Assembly (NCBI GenBank): GCA_047602185.1
Contig: JASGHY010000001.1
Location: 1,736,001 to 1,800,000, forward strand
Reading direction: 5' to 3'
Source of the DNA: PMP191F sp047602185
GTDB lineage: Bacteria > Bacteroidota > Bacteroidia > Chitinophagales > Chitinophagaceae
DNA length: 64,000 nucleotides
Of this stretch, positions 1 through 8,414 are shown piece by piece. A program made the translations under genes and the position numbers. The notes beneath the pieces are model-generated. The model was not told where the DNA came from. It ran no database searches and saw only the letters and a program-made list of their open reading frames with translations. Position 1 is the stretch's first letter. Each line of letters begins with the position of its first letter.

Positions 1-352
1 CATCTTTCTGAATGTCGTTGGCAGCAAAGAACAGGTAATACTTTTTGTCTTTCTGCACAATAGCCGGTGCCCACATGGCCATATGAGCCCATTTTACACG
101 TTGAGTATCCAGTATTGCGTGGTGTTTTGTCCAGTGGATAAGATCGGGAGATGAAAACGCATCAAAAAAGACCTGCTTTTCGTAAGGAGCAGAATAAGTA
201 GGATAGATCCAGTATTGTTTTCCGAAAACAGTTCCTTCAGGATCAGCATACCACCCGGGGAAAACAGGATTGCCGGATGTAACCTGCTGCGCTTCTGTAT
301 GGCCTGCAACCGCCACTATGGTCAGCAACAACCAAAGCTGCTTTATTCTCAT
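1..352 (-). CDS. Glycoside hydrolase family 43 protein, 5' part only
   Basis: The first 117 residues are present; the rest lies beyond the left edge. A signal peptide (MRIKQLWLLLTIVAVAGHTEA) is followed by GNPVFPGWYADPEG, the typical start of the GH43 five-bladed propeller. Asp37 in WYADPEG matches the catalytic base of the family. A WAPAIVQKDKKYYLFF stretch near residue 95-110 matches the second blade. GH43 enzymes are mostly arabinofuranosidases, xylosidases or exo-galactanases, exported to the periplasm or surface. The specificity cannot be set from this part. A weak promoter-like TACTTTAG lies just upstream. Confidence 0.85.
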   Translation of the reverse strand, partial: MRIKQLWLLLTIVAVAGHTEAQQVTSGNPVFPGWYADPEGTVFGKQYWIYPTYSAPYEKQVFFDAFSSPDLIHWTKHHAILDTQRVKWAHMAMWAPAIVQKDKKYYLFFAANDIQKD

Positions 353-497
353 GTTTGTAGTTTTTACCTTGCGGGGCAACTAAAGTAAGGATAAATGAGA
401 ATAGCAATCGCTGTTACAATAGCTTAACGGCTGCTAATCTTTTTCAGCGCTATTTAGCAGCGGTAAATTTCATGTAAATTGCTGCAAAGATCATTGC

Positions 498-1634
498 ATG
501 AGATTGTTCCTTCTGTTAACCTGTCTTGCATTATCACAGCACCCGGTATCGGCCCAGACTGCTAAAAGGGCACGCGATCTTGGTGTTCGTATCGGCGTAC
601 TTCCTGCGGGGCAATGGAATGCCATTACTGATGTACCCGGCGTACTGGTAGGACATACCACACTGGTAAAAGGTGACTCTGTCCGTACAGGGGTTACTGC
701 CATCCTGCCCTACTCCGGCAACATTTTCCAGCAGAAAGTACCAGCAGCCATTTATACCGGCAATGGCTTTGGAAAACTGGCAGGCAGCACACAGGTCCAG
801 GAACTGGGCAACCTTGAAACTCCTATTGTACTTACCAATACACTCGGCGTGGCTATTGCTATGGATGCCGTGGTGGAATATACACTGCAACAACCCGGCA
901 ATGAAAATGTACAATCAGTAAATGCAGTGGTGGGTGAAACCAATGATGGCTGGCTGAATGATATCCGTGGCAGGCATGTACAAAAGAATGATGTGATCAA
1001 TGCTATCAGGAATGCTAAAAGCGGCGCCGTACCTGAAGGAAGTGTGGGCGCAGGAACAGGAACTGTCTGTTTTGGTTTTAAAGGAGGTATCGGCACTGCA
1101 TCGCGTAAACTCCCTGCCAGTTTAGGTGGTTATACAGTAGGTGTATTGGTGCAAACCAATTTCGGCGGTGTATTACAGGTAGATGGTGTACCGGTAGGCA
1201 AAGAACTGGGCAAATTTTCTTTCAGCGATAAATTACTGAATAATGTAGACGGCTCCTGTATGATAGTGGTAGCAACCGATGCGCCTGTTGACAGCCGTAA
1301 CCTGGAACGTATTGCCAAAAGAGCCATTATGGGACTGGCAAAAACCGGTGGTATTGCATCCAATGGAAGCGGCGACTATGTAATTGCTTTTTCAACTGCC
1401 GAGGCATTACGCGTACCTTTCGCGCCCAAGGAGCCGGTGCAGAATTATCCGCTGCTGCACAATGACAATACATCACAACTATTTATGGCAACCATTGAAG
1501 CTACGGAAGAAGCGATCATCAATTCGCTTTTTATGGCAACTGAAGTAACCGGTAAAAGCGGGCACAAAATAGCCCCATTACCAATGGACAATGTGATCAA
1601 TATTCTTAAAAAATATAACAGGCTTAGCAAGTGA
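498..1634 (+). CDS. P1 family (DmpA-like, S58) aminopeptidase
   Basis: 378 residues with a signal peptide (about 1-19, ending VSAQ). The body carries ITDVPGVLVGHTTL near residue 43, the glycine-rich GSVGAGTGTVCFGFKGGIGT near 181-200, and DGSCMIVVATDAP at 251-263. In DmpA the precursor cleaves itself at a Gly-Ser bond and the freed serine becomes the N-terminal nucleophile; Gly252-Ser253 here fits that site. The length is normal for the family. Members cleave D- or L-amino acids from peptide N-termini or beta-peptides, and the leader suggests periplasmic action. The stop overlaps the start of the next gene by 4 bases, so the two are probably cotranscribed. Confidence 0.88.
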   Translation: MRLFLLLTCLALSQHPVSAQTAKRARDLGVRIGVLPAGQWNAITDVPGVLVGHTTLVKGDSVRTGVTAILPYSGNIFQQKVPAAIYTGNGFGKLAGSTQVQELGNLETPIVLTNTLGVAIAMDAVVEYTLQQPGNENVQSVNAVVGETNDGWLNDIRGRHVQKNDVINAIRNAKSGAVPEGSVGAGTGTVCFGFKGGIGTASRKLPASLGGYTVGVLVQTNFGGVLQVDGVPVGKELGKFSFSDKLLNNVDGSCMIVVATDAPVDSRNLERIAKRAIMGLAKTGGIASNGSGDYVIAFSTAEALRVPFAPKEPVQNYPLLHNDNTSQLFMATIEATEEAIINSLFMATEVTGKSGHKIAPLPMDNVINILKKYNRLSK

Positions 1635-2461
1635 GTACTCTTTATACCATTGTAAATAATGACCTTGTACCAGCAGCAACTGCATCGCTGCTGGTTAGCG
1701 ACCTGGCTGTACAGCGCGGCTATGGCATTTTTGATTTCTTTAAAACCATCAATGGCAAACCGGTTTTCCTGGACGACCATCTTGACCGGTTTTATTATTC
1801 AGCCGAACAGATGAAGCTGACCAATATACCCAATCGCGATGCACTGAAGGAACTGTTGGATACATTATTGCAAAAGAACAACCTGCCCGATTCCGGTGTA
1901 CGTATTACGCTGACCGGAGGCTATTCACCTGACGGATACAATATAGCCCATCCCAATATAGTGATCACCCAACAGGCAATGACATTCAGTAACACTGTTC
2001 CGGAAAAAGGGATCAAACTTATCTCTTACGAACACCAGCGCCAGTTGCCACAGGTCAAATCAACCGACTACCTGGTAGCAGTATGGCTGCAATCTTATAT
2101 CCGCGAGCAACAGGCTGACGATGTGCTGTACCACTGGGATAGCAATGTAACAGAATGTCCGCGTTCTAATTTTTATATCGTTACAAAAGACAATAAGGTG
2201 CTGACACCAGAAAAGAATGTGCTGAAAGGCATTACCCGCAAACACGTTTTACAACTGGAAGCAGACGGCATCATTATTAAGACTGCCGACATTACCCTTG
2301 ATGATATACTCAATGCGCGTGAAGCCTTTATTACCAGCACTACAAAAGCTATTATGCCGGTAGCTTCTTTTAATGGCAACTTATTGGGCGATGGCAAACC
2401 GGGTGAAATTACACGAACGCTCAGCAAAGCCTTATTGGAAAAGGTATATCAAACCAGCTAA
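1631..2461 (+). CDS. Class IV aminotransferase (BCAT/D-amino acid transaminase fold)
   Basis: 276 residues starting at a GTG that overlaps the upstream stop (GTGA). The fold type IV PLP pattern is visible: an RGYGIFDF segment near residue 29-36, a QVKSTDYL lysine (Lys143) as the likely Schiff-base residue, and a TECPRSNFYIV block near 176-186 in place of the usual E-x-S-x-x-N-x-F. The reaction would be transamination of a branched-chain or D-amino acid with a 2-oxo acid in the cytosol; 4-amino-4-deoxychorismate lyase shares the fold and is not excluded. Coupling to a secreted peptidase suggests amino-acid recovery, which is inference. Confidence 0.85.
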   Translation: MSTLYTIVNNDLVPAATASLLVSDLAVQRGYGIFDFFKTINGKPVFLDDHLDRFYYSAEQMKLTNIPNRDALKELLDTLLQKNNLPDSGVRITLTGGYSPDGYNIAHPNIVITQQAMTFSNTVPEKGIKLISYEHQRQLPQVKSTDYLVAVWLQSYIREQQADDVLYHWDSNVTECPRSNFYIVTKDNKVLTPEKNVLKGITRKHVLQLEADGIIIKTADITLDDILNAREAFITSTTKAIMPVASFNGNLLGDGKPGEITRTLSKALLEKVYQTS

Positions 2462-2466
2462 ACAAC

Positions 2467-2748
2467 ATGAAACCAACTATCACAATAGAGTATTGCCCTA
2501 AATGTGGCTGGATGTTACGAGCTGCCTATATGGCGCAGGAACTGCTGACCACTTTTACCGGGGATATTCATGCAGTGGCCTTACAGCCCGCTGAAGTAGA
2601 CGGCCGTTACAATATTTACATCAACGATCAGAAGATCTTCGATAGAAAAGAGCAACAACGTTTCCCTGAAGTAAAAGAACTGAAACAACTGGTAAGGGAT
2701 ATCGTAAACCCGGATAAGAGTTTGGGACATTCAGAACGCAAAGCGTGA
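2467..2748 (+). CDS. SelT/SelW/SelH (Rdx) family selenoprotein-like redox protein
   Basis: 93 residues. The N-terminal IEYCPKCGW places a CxxC pair at Cys10 and Cys13 after the first beta strand, as in the thioredoxin-like Rdx family; the position that is selenocysteine in SelW is cysteine here. A later NIYINDQKIFDRK segment matches the second half of the fold. Cytosolic and probably a thiol redox partner, but no substrate is known for bacterial members. It starts 5 bases after the aminotransferase stop and is likely the third gene of that operon. A patch of intergenic word repeats follows its stop. Confidence 0.85.
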   Translation: MKPTITIEYCPKCGWMLRAAYMAQELLTTFTGDIHAVALQPAEVDGRYNIYINDQKIFDRKEQQRFPEVKELKQLVRDIVNPDKSLGHSERKA

Positions 2749-2756
2749 AGGCAAAT

Positions 2757-2975
2757 ACGAAGTACGGATGCAAAATGTTGAATATCGAATGCTGAATTTC
2801 GAAGGGAAGATTGAAAAGCCAGTTGGCAGTTGGCAATTTGCAGTTGTTCTAATCTCAAATCCAGTATCCGGCATCTTGCATCTAGTATCCGCATTTCACG
2901 GCTCACGATTTTTGCGGCTTTGCGAACCTTGGCCGTCTTTGCGTGAAACTTTAAACGTTAAACATTAAACCTTTA
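2757..2975. repeat. Intergenic mosaic of word-like repeats
   Basis: Directly after the SelW-like stop comes a patch of short quasi-periodic modules also found elsewhere in the window: an 'aatatcgaatgctgaatttcga' type module, an 'agttggcagttggcaatttg' module at about 2819-2845, a 'gtatccggcatcttgcatct' module, and the 'gcggctttgcgaacc...gtctttgcgtgaaac' module at about 2910-2950. It reaches to the start region of moeA. No credible ORF lies in it. Confidence 0.75.
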
Positions 2976-2981
2976 CCCACA

Positions 2982-4163
2982 ATGCTTCCCGTTGAAGAAG
3001 GAAAGAAACTGATAAAGGATCATACAGCACTGTTGCCGCCAGCAATTTTACCGTTGGAACAGGTTTTGTGCAGGGTACTGGCTGATGATATTTATGCAGC
3101 TAATGACATTCCTGCATTTGAGCAATCTGCAATGGATGGGTATGCGTTCAACTTTGCAGGCTGGCAGCAACACCAGCAACTAACCATACAGGGAGAAATG
3201 GCAGCAGGCGCTGCCAAACCTTTTTCCATAATACCGCAACAGGCTGCACGGATCTTTACCGGTGCGCCTTTACCTGAAGGCGCAGATACGGTAGTGATGC
3301 AGGAAAAAGTGACTGTTGAAGGGAATATACTGCACATACACGATGAACAACTACAACAGGGTCTGAATGTTCGTGCTGCAGGGTCGGAAGCAAAAGCCGG
3401 CACACTGGCTATTGCTAAAGGCAATGTGCTGACACCCGCTGCAATAGGCTTTGTTGCAGGAATGGGCATCAAAGAAGTAAGCATATACCCTGCTCCGTCA
3501 GTAAGCATCATCGTTACCGGCAACGAATTACAGACACCCGGGTTACCACTCCAATTCGGACAGGTATATGAATCCAACTCCTTCAGCCTGAAAGCCGTTT
3601 TACAGCAAATGCAGATAAGTGCCGTAACTGTCTATCATGCTGCAGATGAATTGCATTTACTGGAACAGGCCATTGCTACTGCTTTGCAACATTCGGAGAT
3701 CCTGCTGCTAACCGGCGGAGTTAGCGTAGGCAGTTACGACTATGTAGCTACCGCCCTGCAAAACTGTGGCGTACAAAAGGTCTTTCACAAGCTGCAACAG
3801 AAACCCGGTAAGCCTTTGTTCTTCGGCATCAAAGGTACACAGCCAGTGTTTGGTTTACCCGGTAATCCATCATCTGTATTAACCTGCTTTTACGAATACG
3901 TATATCCCTGCATCAGGCAGATGATGGGATTTAATAATATTACCCTGCCCGTCTTACGCCTTCCTTTGCTACATGATTATAGTAAAAGAACAGGGCTCAG
4001 CCATTTCCTGAAAGGCTGGTACGATGAACAGGGCGTTACTGCATTACAAGCCCAGGAATCGTACAGGATGCAATCCTTCGCCACCAGCAATTGCCTGATC
4101 TGCTTACCCGCCCATCAATCAGATTTTGTGAAAGGAGAATTGGTGGAAGTTCATGTGTTGTAA
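2982..4163 (+). CDS. moeA: Molybdopterin molybdenumtransferase MoeA
   Basis: 393 residues, the normal length. MoeA inserts molybdate into adenylylated molybdopterin to finish the molybdenum cofactor in the cytosol. Visible landmarks are the N-terminal VEEGKKLI start, the FEQSAMDGYAF block (about 45-55), IFTGAPLPEGADTVV (about 92-106), the MoCF-fold stretch LLTGGVSVGSYDY (about 243-255) and FGLPGNPSSVLTCFYEY (about 290-306). moaC-moaB follows about 320 bases downstream on the same strand, separated by a repeat patch. The start at 2982 directly follows the previous patch, with no Shine-Dalgarno sequence. Confidence 0.95.
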   Translation: MLPVEEGKKLIKDHTALLPPAILPLEQVLCRVLADDIYAANDIPAFEQSAMDGYAFNFAGWQQHQQLTIQGEMAAGAAKPFSIIPQQAARIFTGAPLPEGADTVVMQEKVTVEGNILHIHDEQLQQGLNVRAAGSEAKAGTLAIAKGNVLTPAAIGFVAGMGIKEVSIYPAPSVSIIVTGNELQTPGLPLQFGQVYESNSFSLKAVLQQMQISAVTVYHAADELHLLEQAIATALQHSEILLLTGGVSVGSYDYVATALQNCGVQKVFHKLQQKPGKPLFFGIKGTQPVFGLPGNPSSVLTCFYEYVYPCIRQMMGFNNITLPVLRLPLLHDYSKRTGLSHFLKGWYDEQGVTALQAQESYRMQSFATSNCLICLPAHQSDFVKGELVEVHVL

Positions 4164-4440
4164 ATACAGTTTCGGGTGTCGGGTTATGAAATCGTGAATC
4201 GGCAGACGGCAATCGGCAATCGTGAGTGGTTGAAGCAAGTGAATAGTCAATAGTCAATGGCTGTTCCTTGTAAACCTATCAACCTTCCAACTTTTCAACC
4301 TGGCTTTTGGCTTCCCTTCGATATTCGACATTCGATATTTCAACTTTCCGTACTTCTAACTTCGTATTTCGTACTTTCTTGTGCCTTAACTTAAAACTTA
4401 TAACCAGCTTTTCGCGCTAAGCCTCCATTCGCATATTTGC
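4164..4440. repeat. Intergenic mosaic of word-like repeats between moeA and moaCB
   Basis: Starts at the moeA stop with 'aatacagtttcgggtgtcgg', a module also seen near 12868 and inverted near 5585-5612. Then come the 'cgtgaatcggcagacggcaa' and 'gaatagtcaatagtcaatgg' modules, the 'attcgacattcgatatttc' module and the inverted 'acttaaaacttataaccagc' module near 4390. No ORF is supported in the 322-base gap. Confidence 0.75.
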
Positions 4441-4485
4441 AAATCAGCACATTAATAAATTACCTTTACCCAACAAATCTTCCGG

Positions 4486-5400
4486 ATGGTCAATATCACG
4501 CACAAAGCAAGCAGTTTACGTACAGCAGTAGCGGTGGCAAAACTCACCGTATCCAAACAGGAGACCATTGATGCTGTGCTCAATAAAAAAGTACCCAAAG
4601 GCGATGTGTTTGAGTTTAGTCGGGCAGCAGGATTACTGGCTGTAAAAAAAACCAGTGATGTTATTCCTGATTGTCATCCGCTGCCTGTTGAATATACCGG
4701 CATTACTTACCAGGTAGAAGGTTTAACCATCATCATCTCAGTAGAGGTACATACCATTTACAAAACAGGGGTGGAAGTAGAAGCCATGCACGGTGCAGCT
4801 ATTACAGCACTCACCATGTACGATATGCTGAAACCCATAGATAAACAGGTGGAGATTTCCGGCATCAGCCTTCAACAGAAAAAAGGTGGCAAATCCGATT
4901 TCCGGGAACAACTACCTGCCCATTTCCGCTGCGCAGTGATCGTTTGCTCTGATAGTGTTGCCGCAGGCAGCAAACAGGACTCAGCCGGTAAGGCCATCAT
5001 GGAGAAACTCAGCCAGTTCAATATTGCTACAGAACTCTACAAGATCATCCCTGATGAATTGGCTGCGATACAATCCACTGCAAGTGAATTAAGTGCTGCG
5101 GGGTTTCAACTGGTTTTGTTTACCGGTGGTACGGGTCTTTCCCCAAGAGATGTAACACCTGAAGCAATTACTCCCCTGCTCGACAGAAGCATTCCCGGTA
5201 TTATGGAAGCGGCCCGCAACTATGGGCAGCAGCGAACACCGTTTGCCATGCTGAGCCGTGGGGTTGCTGGCTTTATCAAAAACACACTGGTACTTACATT
5301 ACCTGGTTCTACACGCGGTGCTGCTGAAACCATGGATGCGTTGTTTCCGTATATCACTCATATATTCAGGGTTGCAGAAGGCATGAGGCATGAAGGGTAA
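4486..5400 (+). CDS. moaCB: Bifunctional MoaC-MoaB/MogA fusion for molybdenum cofactor synthesis
   Basis: 304 residues with two domains. Residues 1 to about 140 are MoaC, which with MoaA makes cyclic pyranopterin monophosphate: Lys54 in VKKTSDVIPDCHPLP and Asp113/Lys116 in MYDMLKP match the catalytic residues of E. coli MoaC. Residues about 155-304 are a MoaB/MogA domain, molybdopterin adenylyltransferase-like, with VCSDSVAAGSKQD and TGGTGLSPRDVTPEAI. A linker rich in Lys/Gly joins them. Such fusions are known in Bacteroidota. moaA, moaD and moaE are not in the window, so the pathway is only partly encoded here. Confidence 0.93.
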   Translation: MVNITHKASSLRTAVAVAKLTVSKQETIDAVLNKKVPKGDVFEFSRAAGLLAVKKTSDVIPDCHPLPVEYTGITYQVEGLTIIISVEVHTIYKTGVEVEAMHGAAITALTMYDMLKPIDKQVEISGISLQQKKGGKSDFREQLPAHFRCAVIVCSDSVAAGSKQDSAGKAIMEKLSQFNIATELYKIIPDELAAIQSTASELSAAGFQLVLFTGGTGLSPRDVTPEAITPLLDRSIPGIMEAARNYGQQRTPFAMLSRGVAGFIKNTLVLTLPGSTRGAAETMDALFPYITHIFRVAEGMRHEG

Positions 5401-5600
5401 GGGATGTGCAGATGAAGGAATTGGGGATCAGGGATTAGGTGTTAGCTTTTAGGTCAAAGCAGAAGTATGAAGAGGTTGAAAAGTTAAAAGGTTAATAAGT
5501 TTACAAGGAACAGCCATTGACTATTGACCATTGACTATTCACTTACTTCGGCCGCTCACGACTGACGACTCACGTCTCACGATTTCATAACCCGACACCT
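5401..5600. repeat. Intergenic mosaic of word-like repeats after moaCB
   Basis: After the stop there is 'gggatgtgcagatgaagg', the same opening seen after several other stop codons. Then follow 'gaggttgaaaagttaaaagg', 'cattgactattgaccattga' and 'cacgactgacgactcacgtc' modules, and an inverted copy of the 'aatacagtttcgggtgtcgg' module at about 5585-5612. No ORF or terminator hairpin was seen. Confidence 0.7.
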
Positions 5601-5690
5601 GAAACTGTATTTCCATTTTAACACTCTCCTCTCCTGTGTTGGCAAGGTTGTTGAAAATAGAGTACCATATACCATTAAATAACAATTATT

Positions 5691-5999
5691 ATGAGCACAA
5701 AAAACATTCTCATCGGAGCAGCATCTGGTTTGGCAGCCGGTGTACTGATAGGCTTGCTGGTAGCCCCAGCCAAGGGTAGCGAAACACGCCAAAAAATTGC
5801 TGATTCAGCAGACCAGTTACGCAAAAAACTGAGGCATTTACGCGGAGCCGCCAGCGATGAACTGGACGAGCTGAAATCAATCTTTGAAAATGAAGTAGAT
5901 GGGTTGAAGGATGATGTACGTGAAAGAGTACTTACCCTGCTCAAAACTGCCAAAGCAAGCGCTAATAATCTTAAGTCAGAAGCTATATCTCATAGCTAA
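5691..5999 (+). CDS. YtxH domain-containing small membrane protein
   Basis: 102 residues. The N-terminus has a glycine-rich hydrophobic segment (residues about 5-27, LIGAASGLAAGVLIGLLVAP) followed by the charged KGSETRQKI, the usual YtxH signature. The remainder is a Lys/Asp/Glu-rich helix with coiled-coil character. Members are small stress-linked envelope proteins anchored by one membrane segment; the biochemical role is unknown. It appears monocistronic, ending in the hairpin terminator 10 bases after the stop. Confidence 0.85.
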   Translation: MSTKNILIGAASGLAAGVLIGLLVAPAKGSETRQKIADSADQLRKKLRHLRGAASDELDELKSIFENEVDGLKDDVRERVLTLLKTAKASANNLKSEAISHS

Positions 6000-6008
6000 C
6001 TGCAACAG

Positions 6009-6048
6009 ACTCTACAGTATTCGCAAAGCGGGTGCTGTAGAGTTTTTT
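6009..6048 (+). terminator. Rho-independent terminator after the YtxH gene
   Basis: The arms ACTCTACAG (6009-6017) and CTGTAGAGT (6035-6043) form a perfect 9-bp stem with a 17-base loop, followed by a run of T ending at 6048. It sits 10 bases beyond the stop codon. Confidence 0.85.
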
Positions 6049-6235
6049 CCACAAAAACAAGCCTCTCCTTTTTACAGTGTAATACTGTACTTTATTCCTC
6101 CGGATATCTCCCCCCTCCAGGTGATTTTAATACCACGCCGAACACTTCCTCATACACTTCGTTGAATTTATCTTTTTAATCATTGGGAAAGTTCTGACAT
6201 TTGCGCATCCTTACATTTAATTTACCTTATTAGCT

Positions 6236-7030
6236 ATGGTACAGGCTTATAATTTCCTGGCGCAATGGCAGTTATTCCCGGAAAAAGGCACTTACGAATC
6301 CAGTGACCGGCCTAAGTCCGGTACCTACAATATTGCCAGTATTGAGAATGAACGCATGCTTTCCATTAACACTAACTGGGTAACACTGGAAAATCACGCT
6401 TATACAGCTGCTTATACCCTTGTTCCCGACGGCCAGGAGCATCCTTTTGAAAACCCTGAAATAGCTGATACAGTAAAGGCTGTATTTATTGATGGAATTA
6501 CTTTCGAAATACATTTTTATAAAAACGGGCAACCTTCTTTACATGTTGTAAATGAAATAATGCCTAATGGTTATCTCCGCATCACTCAAAAAGGCTCTAC
6601 ATCCGATCTGAAGCCTTATACCAATATTGAATACTATCACAAACAACTCAGTGTACTGCCCTACTCTGCTTCTGTTGCCGGCGCTGTGATTAAACCTACT
6701 GAAGAAGGGGTTATCCGTCATAAGGCACTTACGGCAATGGAAGAGCAGACCAATATGCAACTGGAACAGATCCGTAAACAGATCGAGTTGCTGGCATTAC
6801 AGGCTCAGGAGATCCAGAAGCGCAAAGAACTCTCCTTTATCATCTACCAGGCTAAACTGAATTTCGCACCTGTTATTGGTCAGACATATTTCCTGTACGA
6901 AAAGAACGATGGCACTCACCTGTTGTCATTGGTTAGTCCCAAAGAATGGGGCAGCGGCAGCGGACCATTTAAACGCTTTGTAGCGGCAGTGAAGTTACTG
7001 GCCGATCATACGTGGATGGAAGTGGTTTAA
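6236..7030 (+). CDS. DUF2452-like protein of unknown function
   Basis: 264 residues with no signal peptide. The C-terminal half (about 160-264) has a heptad-like MEEQTNMQLEQIRKQIELL helix, then KRKELSFIIYQAKLNFAPVIG and LVSPKEWGSGSGPFKRF, which I associate with DUF2452. The N-terminal half (about 1-150) carries PKSGTYNIAS and several short beta-type segments and is not recognised. The protein is probably cytosolic and its function is unknown. A TACATTTA stretch near 6212 resembles a -7 element, but no well-spaced TTG was found. Confidence 0.65.
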   Translation: MVQAYNFLAQWQLFPEKGTYESSDRPKSGTYNIASIENERMLSINTNWVTLENHAYTAAYTLVPDGQEHPFENPEIADTVKAVFIDGITFEIHFYKNGQPSLHVVNEIMPNGYLRITQKGSTSDLKPYTNIEYYHKQLSVLPYSASVAGAVIKPTEEGVIRHKALTAMEEQTNMQLEQIRKQIELLALQAQEIQKRKELSFIIYQAKLNFAPVIGQTYFLYEKNDGTHLLSLVSPKEWGSGSGPFKRFVAAVKLLADHTWMEVV

Positions 7031-7365
7031 TGTGCATGGATGCTTAACGCGAAAAGCTGGTTATAAGTTTTAAGTTATAGGTTGTAAGTTGAATACAACT
7101 AAACGCTAAACGCTGAACGCTTAACGCAGAACGCGAATGCAGGGAGAATGTGCGGATGGAGTCTGGATGAAAAGCCAGTTGGCAGTTATTGTGAATACCA
7201 GCAACGAGCTTTGAGCTACGAGCCGCGAGCAATACAAGTTGGCAGTTGGCAATTTGCAGTTACCTGTAACTTGCATCTGGTAACCGGTAACGCCCGTTTC
7301 ACGTTTGGCTTTTCACGTTTCACGGACATTCACTCACGATTGCCGATTCACCTCTCACATTTTTC
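7031..7365. repeat. Mosaic of word-like repeats between convergent genes
   Basis: This 338-base gap lies between two convergent stops. From the left it reads 'tgtgcatggatgcttaacgc', the 'gttataagttttaagttata' module (about 7061-7082), 'aacgctaaacgctgaacgc', 'gtgcggatggagtctggatg', 'aagttggcagttggcaattt' and an inverted copy of the 'aggttaccagatgcaagtta' module (about 7261-7290). The left half is nearly the same as the patch after the Ogt-like gene (20861 onward), and the order is the same on the other strand after 13691. No terminator hairpin was recognised. Confidence 0.78.
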
Positions 7366-7368
7366 AAA

Positions 7369-8058
7369 TTACCCCAGGGCAAACGCTACCGCTGCCTTTG
7401 CATGTATCTCTGCTGTATCAAAAACAGGAACTGTTACATCTTCGGGTTTGATCAGTAAAGGAATCTCTGTACAACCCAGGATAATACCCTGCGCTCCTTT
7501 CTCTATAAGCTGTTCAATGATATGCAGGTATCGCTGTTTTGTTTCAGGCAACAATAATCCCTTGCCTAATTCATCATAAATAGTAGCGTGAATAAAATCG
7601 CGGTCGGCATCGCCGGGAATAATTGTTTCAATACCATGCCGGCGAAGGATATCATGATAAAAATCCATTTCCATAGTAAACCTGGTACCCAGCAATGCTA
7701 CAACATGCAGCTTCTTTGCTGCAATGGCATTGGCAGTTGCTTCTGAAATATGGATCAGGGGAATGTTAATAACAGTTCTTACCTCATCTGCCACGCGGTG
7801 GGCAGTATTAGCACCCAGCAATAAACAATCGGCTCCGGCCTGCTCCAGTTTACGGGCAGCATCACAAAACATTTCAGCGATCGTTTTCCAGTCATCCTGG
7901 CGTGTGAGTCGCACAATATCTCCGTAATTGAGAGAATACAGGATAATTTTAGCGGCATCTACCCCACCAAGGTGCTTATTGACTTCTTCATTGATGATAC
8001 GGTAATAATCTACTGTAGAAACCCAGGAAAGCCCGCCGATGATACCAATTGTCTTCAT
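7369..8058 (-). CDS. Aspartate/glutamate racemase family protein
   Basis: 229 residues, normal length. The N-terminal MKTIGIIGGLSWVSTVDYY and the C-terminal ILGCTEIPLLI match the Asp/Glu racemase family, which moves the alpha proton between two facing residues without cofactor. Cys196 in GCTE is the second catalytic cysteine. The first catalytic position is Ala83 in GANTAH rather than Cys; in E. coli YgeA, as I recall, that position is Thr. One-sided chemistry, or altered or lost activity, is therefore possible. Cytosolic. It is divergent from the ABC-type permease and preceded by a plausible TAACTTTG promoter element. Confidence 0.85.
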   Translation of the reverse strand: MKTIGIIGGLSWVSTVDYYRIINEEVNKHLGGVDAAKIILYSLNYGDIVRLTRQDDWKTIAEMFCDAARKLEQAGADCLLLGANTAHRVADEVRTVINIPLIHISEATANAIAAKKLHVVALLGTRFTMEMDFYHDILRRHGIETIIPGDADRDFIHATIYDELGKGLLLPETKQRYLHIIEQLIEKGAQGIILGCTEIPLLIKPEDVTVPVFDTAEIHAKAAVAFALG

Positions 8059-8079
8059 AATGCAGTTTTTTCAAGACAT

Positions 8080-8113
8080 CAAAGTTAGGTGTTAAAACCC
8101 CTGCTAAAAACAA
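8080..8113 (-). promoter_or_regulatory. Putative Bacteroidota promoter of the racemase gene
   Basis: Read on the minus strand there is TAACTTTG (8087-8080), a full match to the TAnnTTTG -7 element, with a TTG (8113-8111) 23 bases upstream. The -7 box ends 22 bases before the start codon. The spacing is at the long end, so the -33 assignment is tentative. Confidence 0.4.
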
Positions 8114-8342
8114 AAGGCCGCCATTAGCGACCTTTTTTACATACTTTAGACGGGTTGAAGGGGTTTCTAGTTCATTTCCGGCTAATTATGATCAGCACAA
8201 AAGTAAGCGTACCTGTTTTCTTCAGCAATACCACTAAGCAGGTACATGGTAGCACTTATGCATTGTGCCTTAACCGGACATTTGCTGTATCAATAACGAA
8301 CAAAAAAGCATAAAAACAGAACTGTAAAACACTAATTGTCAC

Positions 8343-8367
8343 CCACTTAACAGAGTGGCATTTTTTT
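8343..8367 (+). terminator. Terminator-like hairpin upstream of the ABC-type permease
   Basis: CCACT (8343-8347) pairs with AGTGG (8354-8358) around a six-base loop, followed by CA and seven T residues. The stem is only 5 bp. It lies 48 bases before the permease start, where it could act as a leader attenuator or end a small RNA. Confidence 0.4.
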
Positions 8368-8414
8368 GGTCGAACGAGTAAGCAACACCCTCAGCGGGAA
8401 GAAATTTACCACCC

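Larger units (their letters stand above)
8059..8414. other. Divergent intergenic gap with two terminator-like hairpins
   Basis: This 356-base stretch lies between the racemase (leftwards) and the ABC-type permease (rightwards). It holds no supported ORF and none of the word repeats. Two T-run hairpins point rightwards: AAAAGG...CCTTTT at 8112-8138, and CCACT/AGTGG followed by seven T at 8343-8367. Since no gene ends just upstream of either, a short noncoding transcript or a decayed gene between them is possible. Confidence 0.45.
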
